This document shows, in pieces, positions 24,528 through 36,686 of a stretch of 64,000 nucleotides of DNA; the stretch's first letter is position 1; each line of letters starts with the position of its first letter. Position numbers and translations under genes: made by a program. Source of the stretch: Mercenaria mercenaria (taxonomy: Eukaryota; Mollusca; Bivalvia; Venerida; Veneridae); the NCBI RefSeq assembly GCF_021730395.1, contig NC_069371.1, positions 69,532,001 through 69,596,000 on the forward strand, given 5' to 3'. The notes under the pieces were generated by a model, which saw only the letters and a list, made by a program, of their open reading frames with translations, was not told the DNA's origin and searched no databases.

Positions 24528-25345
24528 ACAAGAGCTGTCACTAATTGTGACAAATGCCCCCGCGGCACCCAAAGTCAGTAGGGGTGGTGTACTCAATAAG
24601 TACTACCAGCATGTGAAGTTTGAAGGTCCTGGTTGAAGTGGTTCGCATGTAAAGTGCCTTCATGCAAAAAGTTAACGTTGGCCCCTGTGACCTTGACCTT
24701 TGACCTGGTGACCCCAAAGTCAGTAGGGTTAGTGTACTCATAAAATACTATCAGCATGTAAAGTTTGAAGGTCCTGGGTGAAGTGGTTCGCGAGTAAAGT
24801 GCCTCCATGCAAAAAGTTAACGTTGACCCCTGTGACCTTGACCTTTGACCTGGTGACCCCAAAGTCAGAAGGGAATGGTGTACTCAATAAGTACTATCAG
24901 CATGTGAAGTTTGAAAGTCCTGTGTGAAGTGGTTCGCGAGTAAAGTACCTTCATGCAAAAAGTTAACGTTGGCCCCTGTGACATTGACCTTTGACCTGGT
25001 GACCCCAAAGTCAGTAGGGATGGTATACTCAATAAGTACTATCAGCATGTGAAGTTTGCAGGTCATGGGTGCAGTGGTTCGCGAGTAAAGTGCCTTCATG
25101 CAAAAAGTTAACGTTGGCCCCTGTGACCTTGACCTTTGATCTGGTGACCCCAAAGTCAGTAGGGGTGGCATACTCAATAAGTACAATCAGCATGTGAAGT
25201 TTGAAGGTTCTGGGTCAGTGGTTCACGAGTAAAGTGCCTTCATGCAAAAAGTTAACGTTGTGACGAACGAACGAACTAACTATCTAACTAACGAACGGGC
25301 GGACAGTTGAAAACTAATATGCCTCCCTTCAGGGGGCATAAAAAC
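24528..25345 (-). mobile_element. Helentron-like tandem-core element, unit about 145 bp
   Basis: About five units carry GTGACCTTGACCTTTGACCT, CCCCAAAGTCAGTAGG and AAGTTAACGTTG. The left terminus ACAAGAGCTGTCACTAATTG is a stem-loop next to the inverse of AGCTCTTGT. The right side has ACGAACGAACGAAC and a GGGGGCAT-containing hairpin. Short ORFs within are by-products of the repeat. Confidence 0.75.
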
Positions 25346-25429
25346 ACATGTAAACAGTCACATTACATTGAAACTCTACACTATTAATTAAAATAAAGTT
25401 TTTAAGTAAATATTTAAATTGAGTAAGGT

Positions 25430-26900
25430 ACTATACCGAAGGACTGGACGACAGCGGACGTGACCCCACTGTACAAAAAAGGTCTGAAAAGTGACCCTGC
25501 CAGCTACAGACCTATCTCACTAACATGCATTCTCTGTAAATCACTGGAACACATCATTGAATCAAATCTCTCAATCCATTTTAAAAAGAATGACATCTTG
25601 TATGATCTGCAACAGGGATTCAGAGAAAAAGGCCATGTGAAACACAGTTAATACAACTTATTGATGACCTAACACAAAACTTAAGTCAATGTAAACAAAT
25701 AGATCTCAGCCTACTTGATTTCAGTAAAGCATTTGATAAGGACAGCTACCTAAAGTTACTGTATAAACTACAAGAGTGCGGCGTTCACAAACATATTATC
25801 ACAGGATCAGGTCCTTTCTGATTGGCAGAAAGCAGTCAGTACTCGTGGACGGAATGGAATCCGACGAAGTACCTGTCACATCAGGTGTCCCTCAAGGCTC
25901 AGTCCTTGGCCCTCTATTATTCCTTTTATACATAAATGATCTACCTCAGTCCTTTCAATCACAAGTCAGCTTATTTGCCGATGACAACATAGTTTACCTC
26001 GCAATCTCTAAAGAACAAGACTGCGTCACACTACAAAGAACCTCCAGAAACAAGACATTTGGGAGCATGTTTGGAATTCAATCTCAGAAAATGTCAGGTC
26101 ATGAACATAACCAGAAACAGAAAGAAATTTACACGCAATTACATATTACATGGTCAAATCCTGGAAGTGGTCTCCAGTGCAAAGTATCTAGGTGTTGACA
26201 TAGCAAATGATTCCTCCTGGAATACACATGTAGATAGAATCTCAAACAATGCAAACAAATCACTGTTTTTCCTACACAGAAACCTTCCTGTCAAACACCA
26301 AAATATTAAAGAAACCTCCTATAAAACTCCAGTTAAACCACACTTAGAGTATGCCTCTACGGTATGGTCACTACACACACACAGAAAGATACACAAGATA
26401 GAAATGGTACAAAGAAGAGCAGCCAGGTGGGTAAAGGGTCAATATTCAAACTATGACAGTGTAACAAACATGTTAAATGATCTTAGTTGGCAGACACTCG
26501 AGGACAGACGGACAATTGTTAGACTTTTCATGTTCTACAAAATCGTTCATGGTTATGTAGCTATTTCAATCCTCCGTATCTAGTACAGCTATTTAGACGA
26601 ACTCGTCATAGGCACGACCATTCCCTCAGGTAGATCCATACTTAAACATTAATGTTTTCAAGTTCTCCTTCTTTCCATACACCGTTACAATATGGAATCA
26701 ACTGCCACCCCTGATCGTTAATCAGCTGATCCTGAACATTTCAGACAGGCTGTTAACGCATCGCACTACTACTAAATGACCATATCCTGATTTTATTCTT
26801 GTTAATACAGTTTTATCTTGCACTGTTTTCCTATGACGTCTTACTGTCATTATTTTAACTTTTTTTTCTGGCACAGACGCGCACCTGCTAGTTATACCCG
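25430..26900 (+). pseudogene. LINE reverse transcriptase, 5'-truncated and frameshifted
   Basis: Blocks of a non-LTR reverse transcriptase: TPLYKKGLKSDPASYRPISL (from about 25460), LLDFSKAFDK (about 25710), SGVPQGSVLGPLLFLLYIND with SLFADD (25880-25990), then KYLGVDIANDSSWNTHVD and RRAARWVKGQYSNYDSV up to about 26580. Reading switches between frames several times and the endonuclease is absent, so it is dead. The motif set fits the Jockey/CR1/RTE-X supergroup; the exact clade was not determined. The 3' limit is approximate. Confidence 0.85.
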
Positions 26901-26909
26901 AAAGGGGCG

Positions 26910-27740
26910 TCAAGCAGTATCGATACATACACACAAGGTATATCTGTCCTAATTTCTACAGCCATAAATGAAAACGAACGTTTAAGAAAATTTGCTTTTG
27001 GTCGAAGGTACTGTAGACCAAATTTAGTTTTAGAACGAATGCTATAGTATGTATTGTCACAAATTCCCATAGTGTCACTAATATAAAAAGGTACAAGCTT
27101 ATTTAATGCTTTATAAAATAAAACACCAATATTGCATTAATCCTGTTTGGGAAAGTTAACCATTTAAGTTTACAAAAGAGAGTATATACTGGATGATGTC
27201 TGGAAGGGTATTTTCAATATAAGTCGAGCTGCTCTCTTTATATGATTATCATTCTGGTTAAAAAAGTGTAGGAGCACGTGTATCTTTTTGATCCGATGAT
27301 AATTTATAGTACGCTGCATTATTGCTGCTATATTCTTGGAGAGATCTATTCATATCTATTCTCACGGGCTTTTTCCTTCGTAAGCAACCGGAATAAAGTT
27401 TGGTGAACAAATCGAGCACGACTTCACACTGTGCAAAATGTTGTATGTTCATGCATACATCTGATAGCTTTTTTCTACAGTTTTGTATGCAGAACATGTC
27501 ATGGAAAGTTTCTCTTCATGGGATAAATGTATTACCTACAGCAAATGAAAATATTTCTTTCGTTTTTCATACTCTGAAGTATGTCATTTATGTTTGGATG
27601 TTAATCACTAATGATTACGTCTGCTTACATACGTGTTTGAGTTGGACGTAATATAAGATTGGAATGAAAGTGATAATTACGTCACGAGTTGGACTAAATA
27701 AAACTCAGCAGAGAAAGGCTATTTCGTTCCTTCATATATA
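26910..27740. other. Intergenic, nothing recognised
   Basis: Between two LINE remnants. Only scattered short ORFs and no repeat structure that could be named. Confidence 0.4.
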
Positions 27741-29208
27741 TAAACTTAATGGATCATTTACAAACTGAAACAGAGAAAAAAGCTACAGACCTGTCAGCAT
27801 CCTACTCACACTTTCAAAAATGTATTAAAGAATAATAAGTAACCAACTAAATGAACATTTCAGCTCCATTTTTCATCCCTGCTTAGCAGCATTTGGAACA
27901 TCTTTTGGCTGTCAGGCCACTTTCCTACTGCTAGTTGAAGACTGGAAACAAGCTCTAGACGAAAACAAATATGTGGACGCGGAGCTGATGTATCTGTCTA
28001 AGGCTTTTATCTGCTAGGGGCGTGAGCAGTGTTGCATTTTCCATTATTGCTCATGAACAGACTCAATCAAACCGAGTCTGCAATTTTCACTGTTTGCCTT
28101 GTTTCTCGATGCTTTCGAGGGATCTACTTTCCAGATCTTACAGATGAGGCATGTAAACTAATGGATAGTTACCTGACGAATAGAAGCCAAATAGTTAAAA
28201 TTAATCATGTTAAAAGTGACTGGTTAGAAATCATTAAAGGGGTGTCCCAAGGATCAATTTAGGTCCTCTTACATTTTTTATTTTGCACATCAATCTACTC
28301 TATACAACTATGCAGATGACAATATTTTGTCCTTTAGTCACGCAGATCTAAAAACCTTTAAATACACCTTAAAAACAGTAAATCTTTAATAAACTGGTTT
28401 GACATTAACCATATGCAGGCTAATCCAGATAAAATTCAGTCTATATGTGTCGAAAACAAAAAAAGTAAATCAGTAAAATCATTCCAAGTAGACCAAAATG
28501 AGATCATATGTGAAAATGAAGTTAAAGTTTTAGGAATTAATCTTGATTACCTTTTAAATTTTGACAGCCAAGTTATCAATTTATGTCAAAAGGCAGCAAA
28601 ACAACACAATATTCTGCAAAGGTTAAATAAATTCTTAAACTTTGATACTAGATTAGTTATTTGCAAAACTTTTATTAAATACAACATTAATTACTTCCGT
28701 TAATTTGGCACTTTTGTAGCAAAAGTAATACAGAAAAAAATGGAAAAATATCAATTTTGAGCACTTAGGACTGTTTTTGACGATTATTCTTCCTCATACA
28801 AAAGAACGTTTAATATGACATCACTTCATTTAGGTAGGCTCAGAACTATGCCACTGAAACATTTAAATTAATTCACAACCTGTCACCAGAAAATTTAAGA
28901 TCTCTAATATATGTTAAAGATTCTTCTTATAATTTCAGATATGTAAATATGTTAGAAGATCCCAGGGCGAAGACTGTCAGGTATGGCAAAAATACATTTA
29001 GGTTTAGGGCTGTCAGGGTTTGAAACAGTCTGCCAAATGAAATCAGGACAATTGATAACTGCAAGGAATTTGTAAAACTGGTCCGCACCTGGACTGGCCC
29101 CGAATGCAAATGTGCCGTGTGTTTACAGTTCTGCGTTAGTTGCTTCCCCTGGGTGTCTTGGGTTTTTTTCTTAGATTTTTGTTTTAGTTTCTTTTTGTGC
29201 TTAGCTTG
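27740..29208 (+). pseudogene. Second LINE remnant (RT), 5' part
   Basis: Shows RIISNQLNEHF-like sequence (about 27830), SYLTNRSQIVKINHVKSDWL and KGVSQGS (28170-28260), a YADDNI active-site block (about 28309), KVLGINLDYLLNFDSQV, and a C-terminal NSLPNEIRTIDN...CKCAVC zone near 29030-29120. Several frameshifts and stops are present. The LTR element at 29209 interrupts it just past the coding end; its 3' tail resumes at 34115. Confidence 0.8.
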
Positions 29209-29344
29209 TGTGATGTATTGTCTTATAAGTTGGTATATACATCTACTCATAATATAGTTGTATGTTTGTATGTATGCTTGGTCAGTATATAATATACTCT
29301 AGAGCTAGTCACTCGGTGTTGTTTCTTTCTTCAAGTACATGACA
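29209..29344 (+). repeat. 5' LTR of the Ty3-type element
   Basis: 136 bp, begins TGTGATGTATTG and ends GTACATGACA. Appears identical to 33979-34114. Confidence 0.93.
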
Positions 29345-29393
29345 TGGTGTCAGAAATGTAAAAAACTGATTGTTAATTCACCATTATAAAAAG

Positions 29394-32300
29394 ATGGATG
29401 AATATAAAGTGAAAACACCTTCTATCAACTGGGATTCTAGAGACTTAAAAACGGAATTTAAAAAGTTCAAAACGCACTGTAATTTTATGTTTGGTGGACC
29501 TTTAAATTCAAAATCGGAAGAACAAAAAGTCAATTATTTGATGTTATGGGTAGGCGAGAAAGGAAGAGATATTTATTCTACATGGACACTAAGTAATGAT
29601 GACAAAAAGAAACTGGAACCCCATTTCACAAAACTAGAAGAATATTGTGAACCAAAGTCGAACGTTATCTATTCACGATATCTGTTGAAATCAAGAGTAC
29701 AGAAACAAGATGAAACTTTTGAACAATTTGTCACAGATTTGAAATTATTGATAAGAGATTGTGGCTACCCAGAAGACAGATATGATGAAACTGTGCGAGA
29801 TCACATAGTGTTTGGAGTAAAATCGCATAAAATTAGGGAAAGCTTAATTAGGAAAGGTTCAGATTTAAAACTGCAAGATTGTTTGGACATTGCCAGAACT
29901 CATGAAATATCTCAAACACAAGTAAAAGAAATGGAGTCGGAAGACAAATCCTTGCATGGAATCAAACGAAAACCTCCAGTACCAAAGAAAAAATCATTTC
30001 AACCAAAACAATCAGGAGCGAAATACTTTCAACCAAGGATATGCCTTAAATGTGGATACCAGCATACCACAGCTACGTGCCCTGCTAATGGAAAAACTTG
30101 TAGGAAATGTAAGAAACCCGGACATTTTGAGAAAATGTGTAAATCAAAATCCCAGAGGAAATCTAGATACGGTAAAGTACACATGATGGACGACTTTTCA
30201 GAAAGTGACAGTGATACCAGCGGAGAATTTGGATATATGGGAATTTCGACAAGTGACAAAAGTGTAAATTCTGTTACACATGACATGACAGTACAAGTAA
30301 GAGTGAATGGAATTTGCATACCTATGCAACTGGATACAGGTGCAAAGTGCAATGTTATGAGTGTGAAAATTTTGAAAAAACTGGGAATTAAAGGAAATAT
30401 CAAGAATACAATGGTTAACTTGAAATCTTATAGTGGACACACAATGAAGCCCATAGGTACGTTGTCTTTACCTTGTATCATCAATGATAGTTCCCACGAG
30501 ATTAAATTTCATATCATTCATGAAAAAGCACCTACGGTACTTGGCGTTGAGTCATGCATCGCGCTAGGACTGGTAAAGCGAGTGTATGGTGTACAGGACG
30601 AAACAAAACAAAATGTCAGTACAAGAAATGAATTTGTTGAAGATAAATTTCCAAATTTATTCAAAGGTATAGGATGCCTTCCGAAAAAGCATCATATTGA
30701 AATAGAAAAAGATGCAAAACCTGTTGTAAACCCGCCGAGAAATGTGCCAGTAAAACTACGTTCGAGAGTCAAGGACGAACTCGACAGAATGCTTGAAGAA
30801 GGAATAATTGTAAAAGAAAATGAGCCTACGGACTGGGTAAACAATATGGTGACTGTAGTGAAACCGAACGGTTCTCTTAGGATCTGCTTGGATCCATCCG
30901 ATTTGAACAAATGTATCAAAAGGCCACACTATCCATTGAAAACAATAGAAGATGTAGTCACAAGAATTCCAAATGCTAAAGTATTCTCGAAGCTTGACTG
31001 TGTATCTTCATTTTGGCAAGTTGAGCTAGATGAAGAAAGTTCGAAATTATGCACCTTCAACTCGTGCTTTGGAAAATTCCGATTTTTGAGAATGCCATTC
31101 GGAATAAAATCAGCCAGTGAGGTATTTCAAAACGTGATTTCTGAAATTCTGGATGATATAGATGGCGTTGAAGTCATTATGGATGACATATTAGTCACAG
31201 GCACAAATACAGAAGAACATGATCAAAGACTAAAGGAAGTTTTGCAAAGATTAGAAGATAATAATCTTAAGCTTAGCAAGGACAAATGTGACATAAGGAA
31301 AAGCTCTGTGTCATATGTTGGACATACTTTGACAAGTGATGGAATAAAACCGGACCCTGAGAAAATAAGAGCTGTGCTGGACATGAAACCTCCTCAAAAC
31401 AAACAACAAGTGAAAACTTTCATTGGATTTATTCAATACCTAAGTAAATTTCTTCCAATGTTATCGGAGAAAACTGAAATTCTTCGTAGAATTCTTAAAA
31501 AAGATGTTATTTTCTATTGGGGACAACAAGAAGATGAATGTTTGAACGAATTAAAACGCATGATTACCAATACACCTGTGTTAGCATACTATGACCCGAA
31601 GCTAGACGTTACGTTGCAATGCGATAGCAGTTCTAAAGGACTGGGATGTGCGATCCTTCAACGTGGCAAGCCGTTAGCATTTGCAAGTTGTGCTCTAACA
31701 AAAGCTCAAATGAATTACAGTCAGTTGGAAAAAGAAATGCTTTCGATAGTATTTTGTTGTAAGAAATTTCATCACTACTTATATGGGCAAGAAAAGATCT
31801 TATGTGAAACTGATCATAAACCCCTTCAGTCGATATTTCTGAAACAAATCCATGAATTTCCAGCTAGACTTCAGAAAATGCGATTCGAGTTGACAAGATA
31901 CAATCTGAATGTTATTTATACACCTGGGAAGTATATGTATCTCGCTGATGCACTTAGCAGATCATACTTGAGTGACAGTGACCAATGTTCTGTTGAAGAT
32001 TATGACATATTGTTGTGTGACTATATTTCTGTCTCAGACAGTGACAGGGAAGCAATAGAATCTGCCATGAAACATGACAATGAAATGAACATGCTGAAAC
32101 ATGTAGTAAAACATGGATGGCCTGATAAGAGATATGAAGTAGATATGCAAATACGTGCATATTGGAACTATAGAGATGAAATTACACAAATCGAAAACTT
32201 ACTGTTCAAAGGAACAAAGTTGATAATTCCAAGAGCAATGCGAAAAGTCATGATTGAAAGAATACACGAAACGCATCTTGGGACAGTGAAATGCAAAGCA

Positions 32301-33389
32301 AAAGCTAGAGATGCTTTGTTTTGGCCTTCGATGACCAAGGACATTGAAGAAAAAGTCAGCCGTTGTGGAATATGTGCTCGATACCAATCTAGGAACCCAA
32401 AGGAACCTCTAATTCCACATGAAATTCCTGACAGACCATGGAGTAAAATAGGAATTGATATTTTCGAGAGAAAGGGACATTCGTATCTAATCTCAGTATG
32501 TTATTACTCTAAATGGCCTGAAATTTCAAAGTTAGAAAATACGACAAGTCAGTGTGTGATTGGATATTTAAAATCACATATGTCGAGATATGGAATACCA
32601 GACGAGGTGATAAGTGACAATGCCAGAAACTTTACAAGTTTTGAATTTGAACAGTTCGCTAAAAGCTATGGATTTAAACACACAACCTCGAGTCCGAACT
32701 TTCCAAGTTCAAATGGTCAAGTGGAGCGTTGTATTCAAACTATCAAACGGTTAGTCAACAAGAATGATCTTGATCCAAATTTAGCAGTAATGGATTACAA
32801 AAATACGGAACTAGATGGAGTAGGTCTGTCGCCTGCACAATTGTTCCTGAACCGAAGATTGAAAACGAGGTTACCCATTGCTAAGGAACTATTGAAACCT
32901 GACAATTCTAAAGAAATATCAGAGAAACTCTCAAAACGTCAGCAGAAACAGAAATTTTATTATGATCGGCATGCGCAAAGAAAAGCCTTGAAACCACTTC
33001 AAAATGGTGAAAATGTAATATTTCGTCATAATGATAAATGGCAAGAAGGAAAAGTGAAATCGAAACATGACACTCCGAGATCTTATATTGTGGAGAACAA
33101 GGATGGAAAACAATATAGGCGAAATCGCAGACATTTGAGATCTAGCAAGGTACCGGTTCAAATTGAGCCTGATATTCCGCCACAAGCATCCTTAGATAAC
33201 AATACGCAAACTATGCAAAACGTATCCGAGCCAGAACAACAACAACATACAGACGCACACATCTCGGAAAACCTGCCAAAACCTACGATTACGACGAGAT
33301 CTGGTAGAGAAATCAAGCAGCCAAGCAGATTTCGTGATTATGTTGTTAGTGCAGTAGATAAGATGAAAAGTGTTATTTCTAGTGGTTAA
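29394..33389 (+). CDS. Gag-Pol polyprotein of the Ty3-type element
   Basis: Single frame of about 1331 codons, counted from the ATG that begins MDEYKVKTPS. Parts in order: Gag-like region; paired zinc knuckles (ICLKCGYQH...C and CRKCKKPGHFEKMC, about 30040-30140); aspartic protease with DTGA (about 30335); reverse transcriptase with FSKLDCVSSFWQ and the MDD box (about 31180); RNase H (CDSSSKGLG...E); integrase with an HHCC finger (32270-32375) and a DDE-type core containing SDNARNF and SSNGQVER. This order (RT-RH-IN) defines Ty3/gypsy. The Mag/C-clade is likely but was not tested. No env. Neighbouring host features are unrelated. Confidence 0.95.
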   Translation: MDEYKVKTPSINWDSRDLKTEFKKFKTHCNFMFGGPLNSKSEEQKVNYLMLWVGEKGRDIYSTWTLSNDDKKKLEPHFTKLEEYCEPKSNVIYSRYLLKSRVQKQDETFEQFVTDLKLLIRDCGYPEDRYDETVRDHIVFGVKSHKIRESLIRKGSDLKLQDCLDIARTHEISQTQVKEMESEDKSLHGIKRKPPVPKKKSFQPKQSGAKYFQPRICLKCGYQHTTATCPANGKTCRKCKKPGHFEKMCKSKSQRKSRYGKVHMMDDFSESDSDTSGEFGYMGISTSDKSVNSVTHDMTVQVRVNGICIPMQLDTGAKCNVMSVKILKKLGIKGNIKNTMVNLKSYSGHTMKPIGTLSLPCIINDSSHEIKFHIIHEKAPTVLGVESCIALGLVKRVYGVQDETKQNVSTRNEFVEDKFPNLFKGIGCLPKKHHIEIEKDAKPVVNPPRNVPVKLRSRVKDELDRMLEEGIIVKENEPTDWVNNMVTVVKPNGSLRICLDPSDLNKCIKRPHYPLKTIEDVVTRIPNAKVFSKLDCVSSFWQVELDEESSKLCTFNSCFGKFRFLRMPFGIKSASEVFQNVISEILDDIDGVEVIMDDILVTGTNTEEHDQRLKEVLQRLEDNNLKLSKDKCDIRKSSVSYVGHTLTSDGIKPDPEKIRAVLDMKPPQNKQQVKTFIGFIQYLSKFLPMLSEKTEILRRILKKDVIFYWGQQEDECLNELKRMITNTPVLAYYDPKLDVTLQCDSSSKGLGCAILQRGKPLAFASCALTKAQMNYSQLEKEMLSIVFCCKKFHHYLYGQEKILCETDHKPLQSIFLKQIHEFPARLQKMRFELTRYNLNVIYTPGKYMYLADALSRSYLSDSDQCSVEDYDILLCDYISVSDSDREAIESAMKHDNEMNMLKHVVKHGWPDKRYEVDMQIRAYWNYRDEITQIENLLFKGTKLIIPRAMRKVMIERIHETHLGTVKCKAKARDALFWPSMTKDIEEKVSRCGICARYQSRNPKEPLIPHEIPDRPWSKIGIDIFERKGHSYLISVCYYSKWPEISKLENTTSQCVIGYLKSHMSRYGIPDEVISDNARNFTSFEFEQFAKSYGFKHTTSSPNFPSSNGQVERCIQTIKRLVNKNDLDPNLAVMDYKNTELDGVGLSPAQLFLNRRLKTRLPIAKELLKPDNSKEISEKLSKRQQKQKFYYDRHAQRKALKPLQNGENVIFRHNDKWQEGKVKSKHDTPRSYIVENKDGKQYRRNRRHLRSSKVPVQIEPDIPPQASLDNNTQTMQNVSEPEQQQHTDAHISENLPKPTITTRSGREIKQPSRFRDYVVSAVDKMKSVISSG

Positions 33390-33978
33390 AATGTTAAAAG
33401 TTTTAATCATAAATCATAGAATATCACAAAGTGCAAAAAATTCTATTTGATGGATTTAAATTCGCTTCGATGGATTTAATAGTGCTTATTACTTAACCTG
33501 CTTTTATGTAATTGCATTTATGTAAAAATGTTGAATGAATGTTAACTTTCTAAGCTGGTCAAATCTACAAAATGTACAAACAGAGAATTTACAATTTTTT
33601 CTTAATTATTCATATCTAACGGAACAGATTCCAGAGAAACTATACTTAATTATTTCATACTTAAATTATCATTGATATCATTCTAAGTTCATTGTTTCTC
33701 AAGATTAACTTTATTACAGAACTATCTTATCTGACTGAACACAGTGTAAATGAGTTTATAATTGCCTGGATTTATAGCACTGCCCACACACAAGACAGTT
33801 TATCGCTAGTTAATGGTTTACATTATCAGTGGAAGTTAGCTGATTAATACAGCTGTGAAGTTCATCCAAGGACATGAGAATTTTTTAGAATTTGCTTTAC
33901 TGTAAAATCTAACTATTTTGAGTTGATTTAAAATTTAATTAAAATTTAATTTAATCCTAATATATAAAGAAAAGGGGA

Positions 33979-34114
33979 TGTGATGTATTGTCTTATAAGT
34001 TGGTATATACATCTACTCATAATATAGTTGTATGTTTGTATGTATGCTTGGTCAGTATATAATATACTCTAGAGCTAGTCACTCGGTGTTGTTTCTTTCT
34101 TCAAGTACATGACA
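33979..34114 (+). repeat. 3' LTR of the Ty3-type element
   Basis: 136 bp, preceded by a purine-rich tract (33967-33978) and followed by the target duplication GCTTG. Confidence 0.93.
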
Positions 34115-34620
34115 GCTTGCTTTGTCATCTGTAATGCATGTATTATATAATACCAGCGCTTTTAAACATTCTTTTTTATTTCTGTGTGTGTAATCCTTGT
34201 TTTCTTTTTAGCTTTAGTTATAGATACTGTATGCTGGTGATGCAAATGTCTTCGTCGGCTATGTTTAGAGTCGTTTTTATGTTGCTTTAACATGTATGTG
34301 ATTTCTTTATTTATGCTGTTGTAAATAGTGACATTTTTATTTGCTTAGTGTAAGCTTTTTTATGTTGCTTTAAATGTGTTTTAATATGTGTGTGGTAAAT
34401 TTATTTTTCTTTTTATTTGCTAGTAGCTATGTTTTGTGTTGCTTAATGTGCTGTTACATGTATGTGATAATTTGTGATTTGTTCTTATTTGATTAGTGTC
34501 AAATATGTTTTATTTGCTCTAATGTGCTTTAACATACCTGAATTTACATGTGTTTATCGGAAAATACCTTAAAGCTAGTGTCATATGTTATACTTATCCG
34601 ACGTTAAATAAATCTTCTTG
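34115..34620 (+). repeat. 3' tail of the interrupted LINE
   Basis: T-rich, low-complexity sequence resuming after the LTR element and ending near ACGTTAAATAAATCTTC. It is the likely 3' UTR of the LINE at 27740-29208, inferred from position and the shared target duplication. Confidence 0.55.
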
Positions 34621-35089
34621 CATCGTACTAAACCGTTGTGTGCGGTACGGATACGGTGCGGTGATTTTGGAACAACAGTAGGGTGTAGTGATTTACAAAA
34701 TAATCCAGTCTCTGAAACGCTCTGTAAAAGCGTCTGAACGTCTGATACAAAATGCAAAATACTTGCACTAAGTTTTTATCCAAATCATTTATATTTATTC
34801 AAACCCGATCAGTAAAAACCTACCGTAAAGTAAGCAAATTCATTACATCAGTGTATGGGTCATAAATGTGAGCCGGTTGCACAGGCACGAGCAGGGTCTT
34901 CCATCGGGTCTTTTTTTTTATAATTTTGGGAGTCCGTGGACTCCTATGGCTGCTAATTTAAGGGTCTGTAATAATTTTTTGGGGTCTACAAATTACTGAT
35001 CTTGAAAATGGACATTATTACTATAGTAATTTACCCTAAAACTAAATGAACTTGTAATTTTTTAATTTATATAGCAGCTGATTAAATAT
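34620..35089. other. Intergenic or GTPBP10 5' region, nothing recognised
   Basis: No exon found. The first GTPBP10 exon (an initiator Met plus roughly a dozen residues) was sought here without success. Confidence 0.35.
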
Positions 35090-35234
35090 TTCGGAAAAAA
35101 AATGCAGAGTTACGGGACTTTGTTTTTGTTACTATACTATATACATAGACACAATCTTGTGCGCACTGTCTCTCCTCATCCCCTTGACACAATTTAATGA
35201 AACTTAACACTAGTGATTAGTAACACCAGTAGTT
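35090..35234 (+). repeat. Tandem-core repeat interrupted by the Merlin-like insertion, left half
   Basis: GCAGAGTTACGGGACTTTGT and ACACAATTTAATGAAACTT match units at 41392-41510 and 41575-41600. The repeat stops at the 8-bp duplication CAGTAGTT (35227-35234) and resumes at the same bases at 41350. Confidence 0.75.
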
Positions 35235-36686
35235 GGCAATATCCGGTTTTCTCACCCTGGGGAAAGATTACTACAACGATCAATCTGGGTCATTGAGATG
35301 CTTTAATGACGCATGCGTAGTATTATAACCTTTACTTACCCGTAATGTTCTGTTTCCCATGGCAGCTGTCAAACTATTGTATTGTATTTATAGCAATGCA
35401 AAAACAGGCTATCCGGCCTTCATAGTGTTCAGTAATGCCTTTACTGTATGAAGATGTCCTTGTATGTAAATTAGCGTCCTCGCTTTTGTTTCTACTGCTT
35501 GTAGTTTCTACTGTTTGTAGATTTAGTAACAATTGCTTACTTAGCAACATAAAATAAGCGGATCTGTGAATGTCTACTGAAAGTCGTCATCAGATGACGA
35601 CCAAACCAAAAAGTTTGATTTAGTTACGGATTTTTGCTTCTTTTTTCTGCTGTCGATTTTCCTTTGCCTTTCTCTTTTGGCTTTGATGATGTGGGTGCAT
35701 ATCCTTTGGGATGGCATACATTATCAGTTCTATTCTTTTTTCTAATTTGCCCTTCTTTCCGCCTAACATCGGCACATGCGCGTGTAGAAGGTTGACATCT
35801 CATGTGCTCAGGTGATGGTAAAACTGGTGGCTCAACAATTGTATCATCTAAAGAACTGTCTGAAAATAACTCTGAAATTAAGGCCACAGTTTCAGGCTTT
35901 AGTGTTCTCGTAGAACTTTGTCTTTAACCAGCTATAAGATTGTCTTGATCTGATGTTGAACTTAACATCAATGGATTTTCTACAGAGCCGAAAGGTGCAG
36001 ATGTAGAAGGTACTTTTTCAACAGGTCTGGATTCAGCCTCATCCTCATCAGAAGAAGTTGTAACTTCGCTTCCAGCGTCAGTTACTTCTGGCTCTAAAGT
36101 CCAGTTGTTGAGGTCACTGGATACTGGTCTGGGCCAAGAGTCAAACAGCAGTGTTGTGTACTGGTAATGCGGTGGGCCTTCTAAAGTGTACACAGACCTT
36201 AGTAGATCAAAGAAATTCTCGTATTTTCTCCCCTTAACCTCTCCCCACCACATTACTTCTGCCAAATGACCTTCCCACTGGGAGGCTTGAGTGCCGGATA
36301 TTTTCCTGAAATAATCCTTGGCATGCTTCCATGCTCCTTCAATCCTATTTGTGTGCACAGTTATTATTTCACCAGTTTCCACATTCTTGTATTCCTTTTT
36401 AAAGGAATATTTATGCAACACGGAGAAATGATGGTACCCCAATTCGTTTTAGGCGCAATACGCAGTCCATCCATCACTATATATTGTAGACCCTTTTTCT
36501 ACATGGCGTTCAATGATAGGGATTAAAACCGCATTTGAGCGGTTCTCTACCGGGTACGGGGTACACTATAAATGTATTGGATGATCTTGCCGCCATGTCA
36601 AAGACCCATACCTGTTAAAATAATAGAAATATTAATGCTTAAAAATGGTTTATCGGTCACCAGAGCTATTCCTCCATCACATTTTT

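Larger units (their letters stand above)
29209..34114 (+). mobile_element. Ty3/gypsy (Metaviridae) LTR retrotransposon, looks whole and very young
   Basis: A 4.9-kb element with 136-bp LTRs (29209-29344 and 33979-34114) that start TG, end CA and appear identical by eye. It is flanked by the 5-bp duplication GCTTG (29204-29208 and 34115-34119). A primer-binding site beginning TGGTGTCAGA follows the 5' LTR, and a purine tract precedes the 3' LTR. It carries one long gag-pol frame and no envelope. It is inserted in the 3' part of a LINE. Identical LTRs indicate a very recent insertion. Confidence 0.95.
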
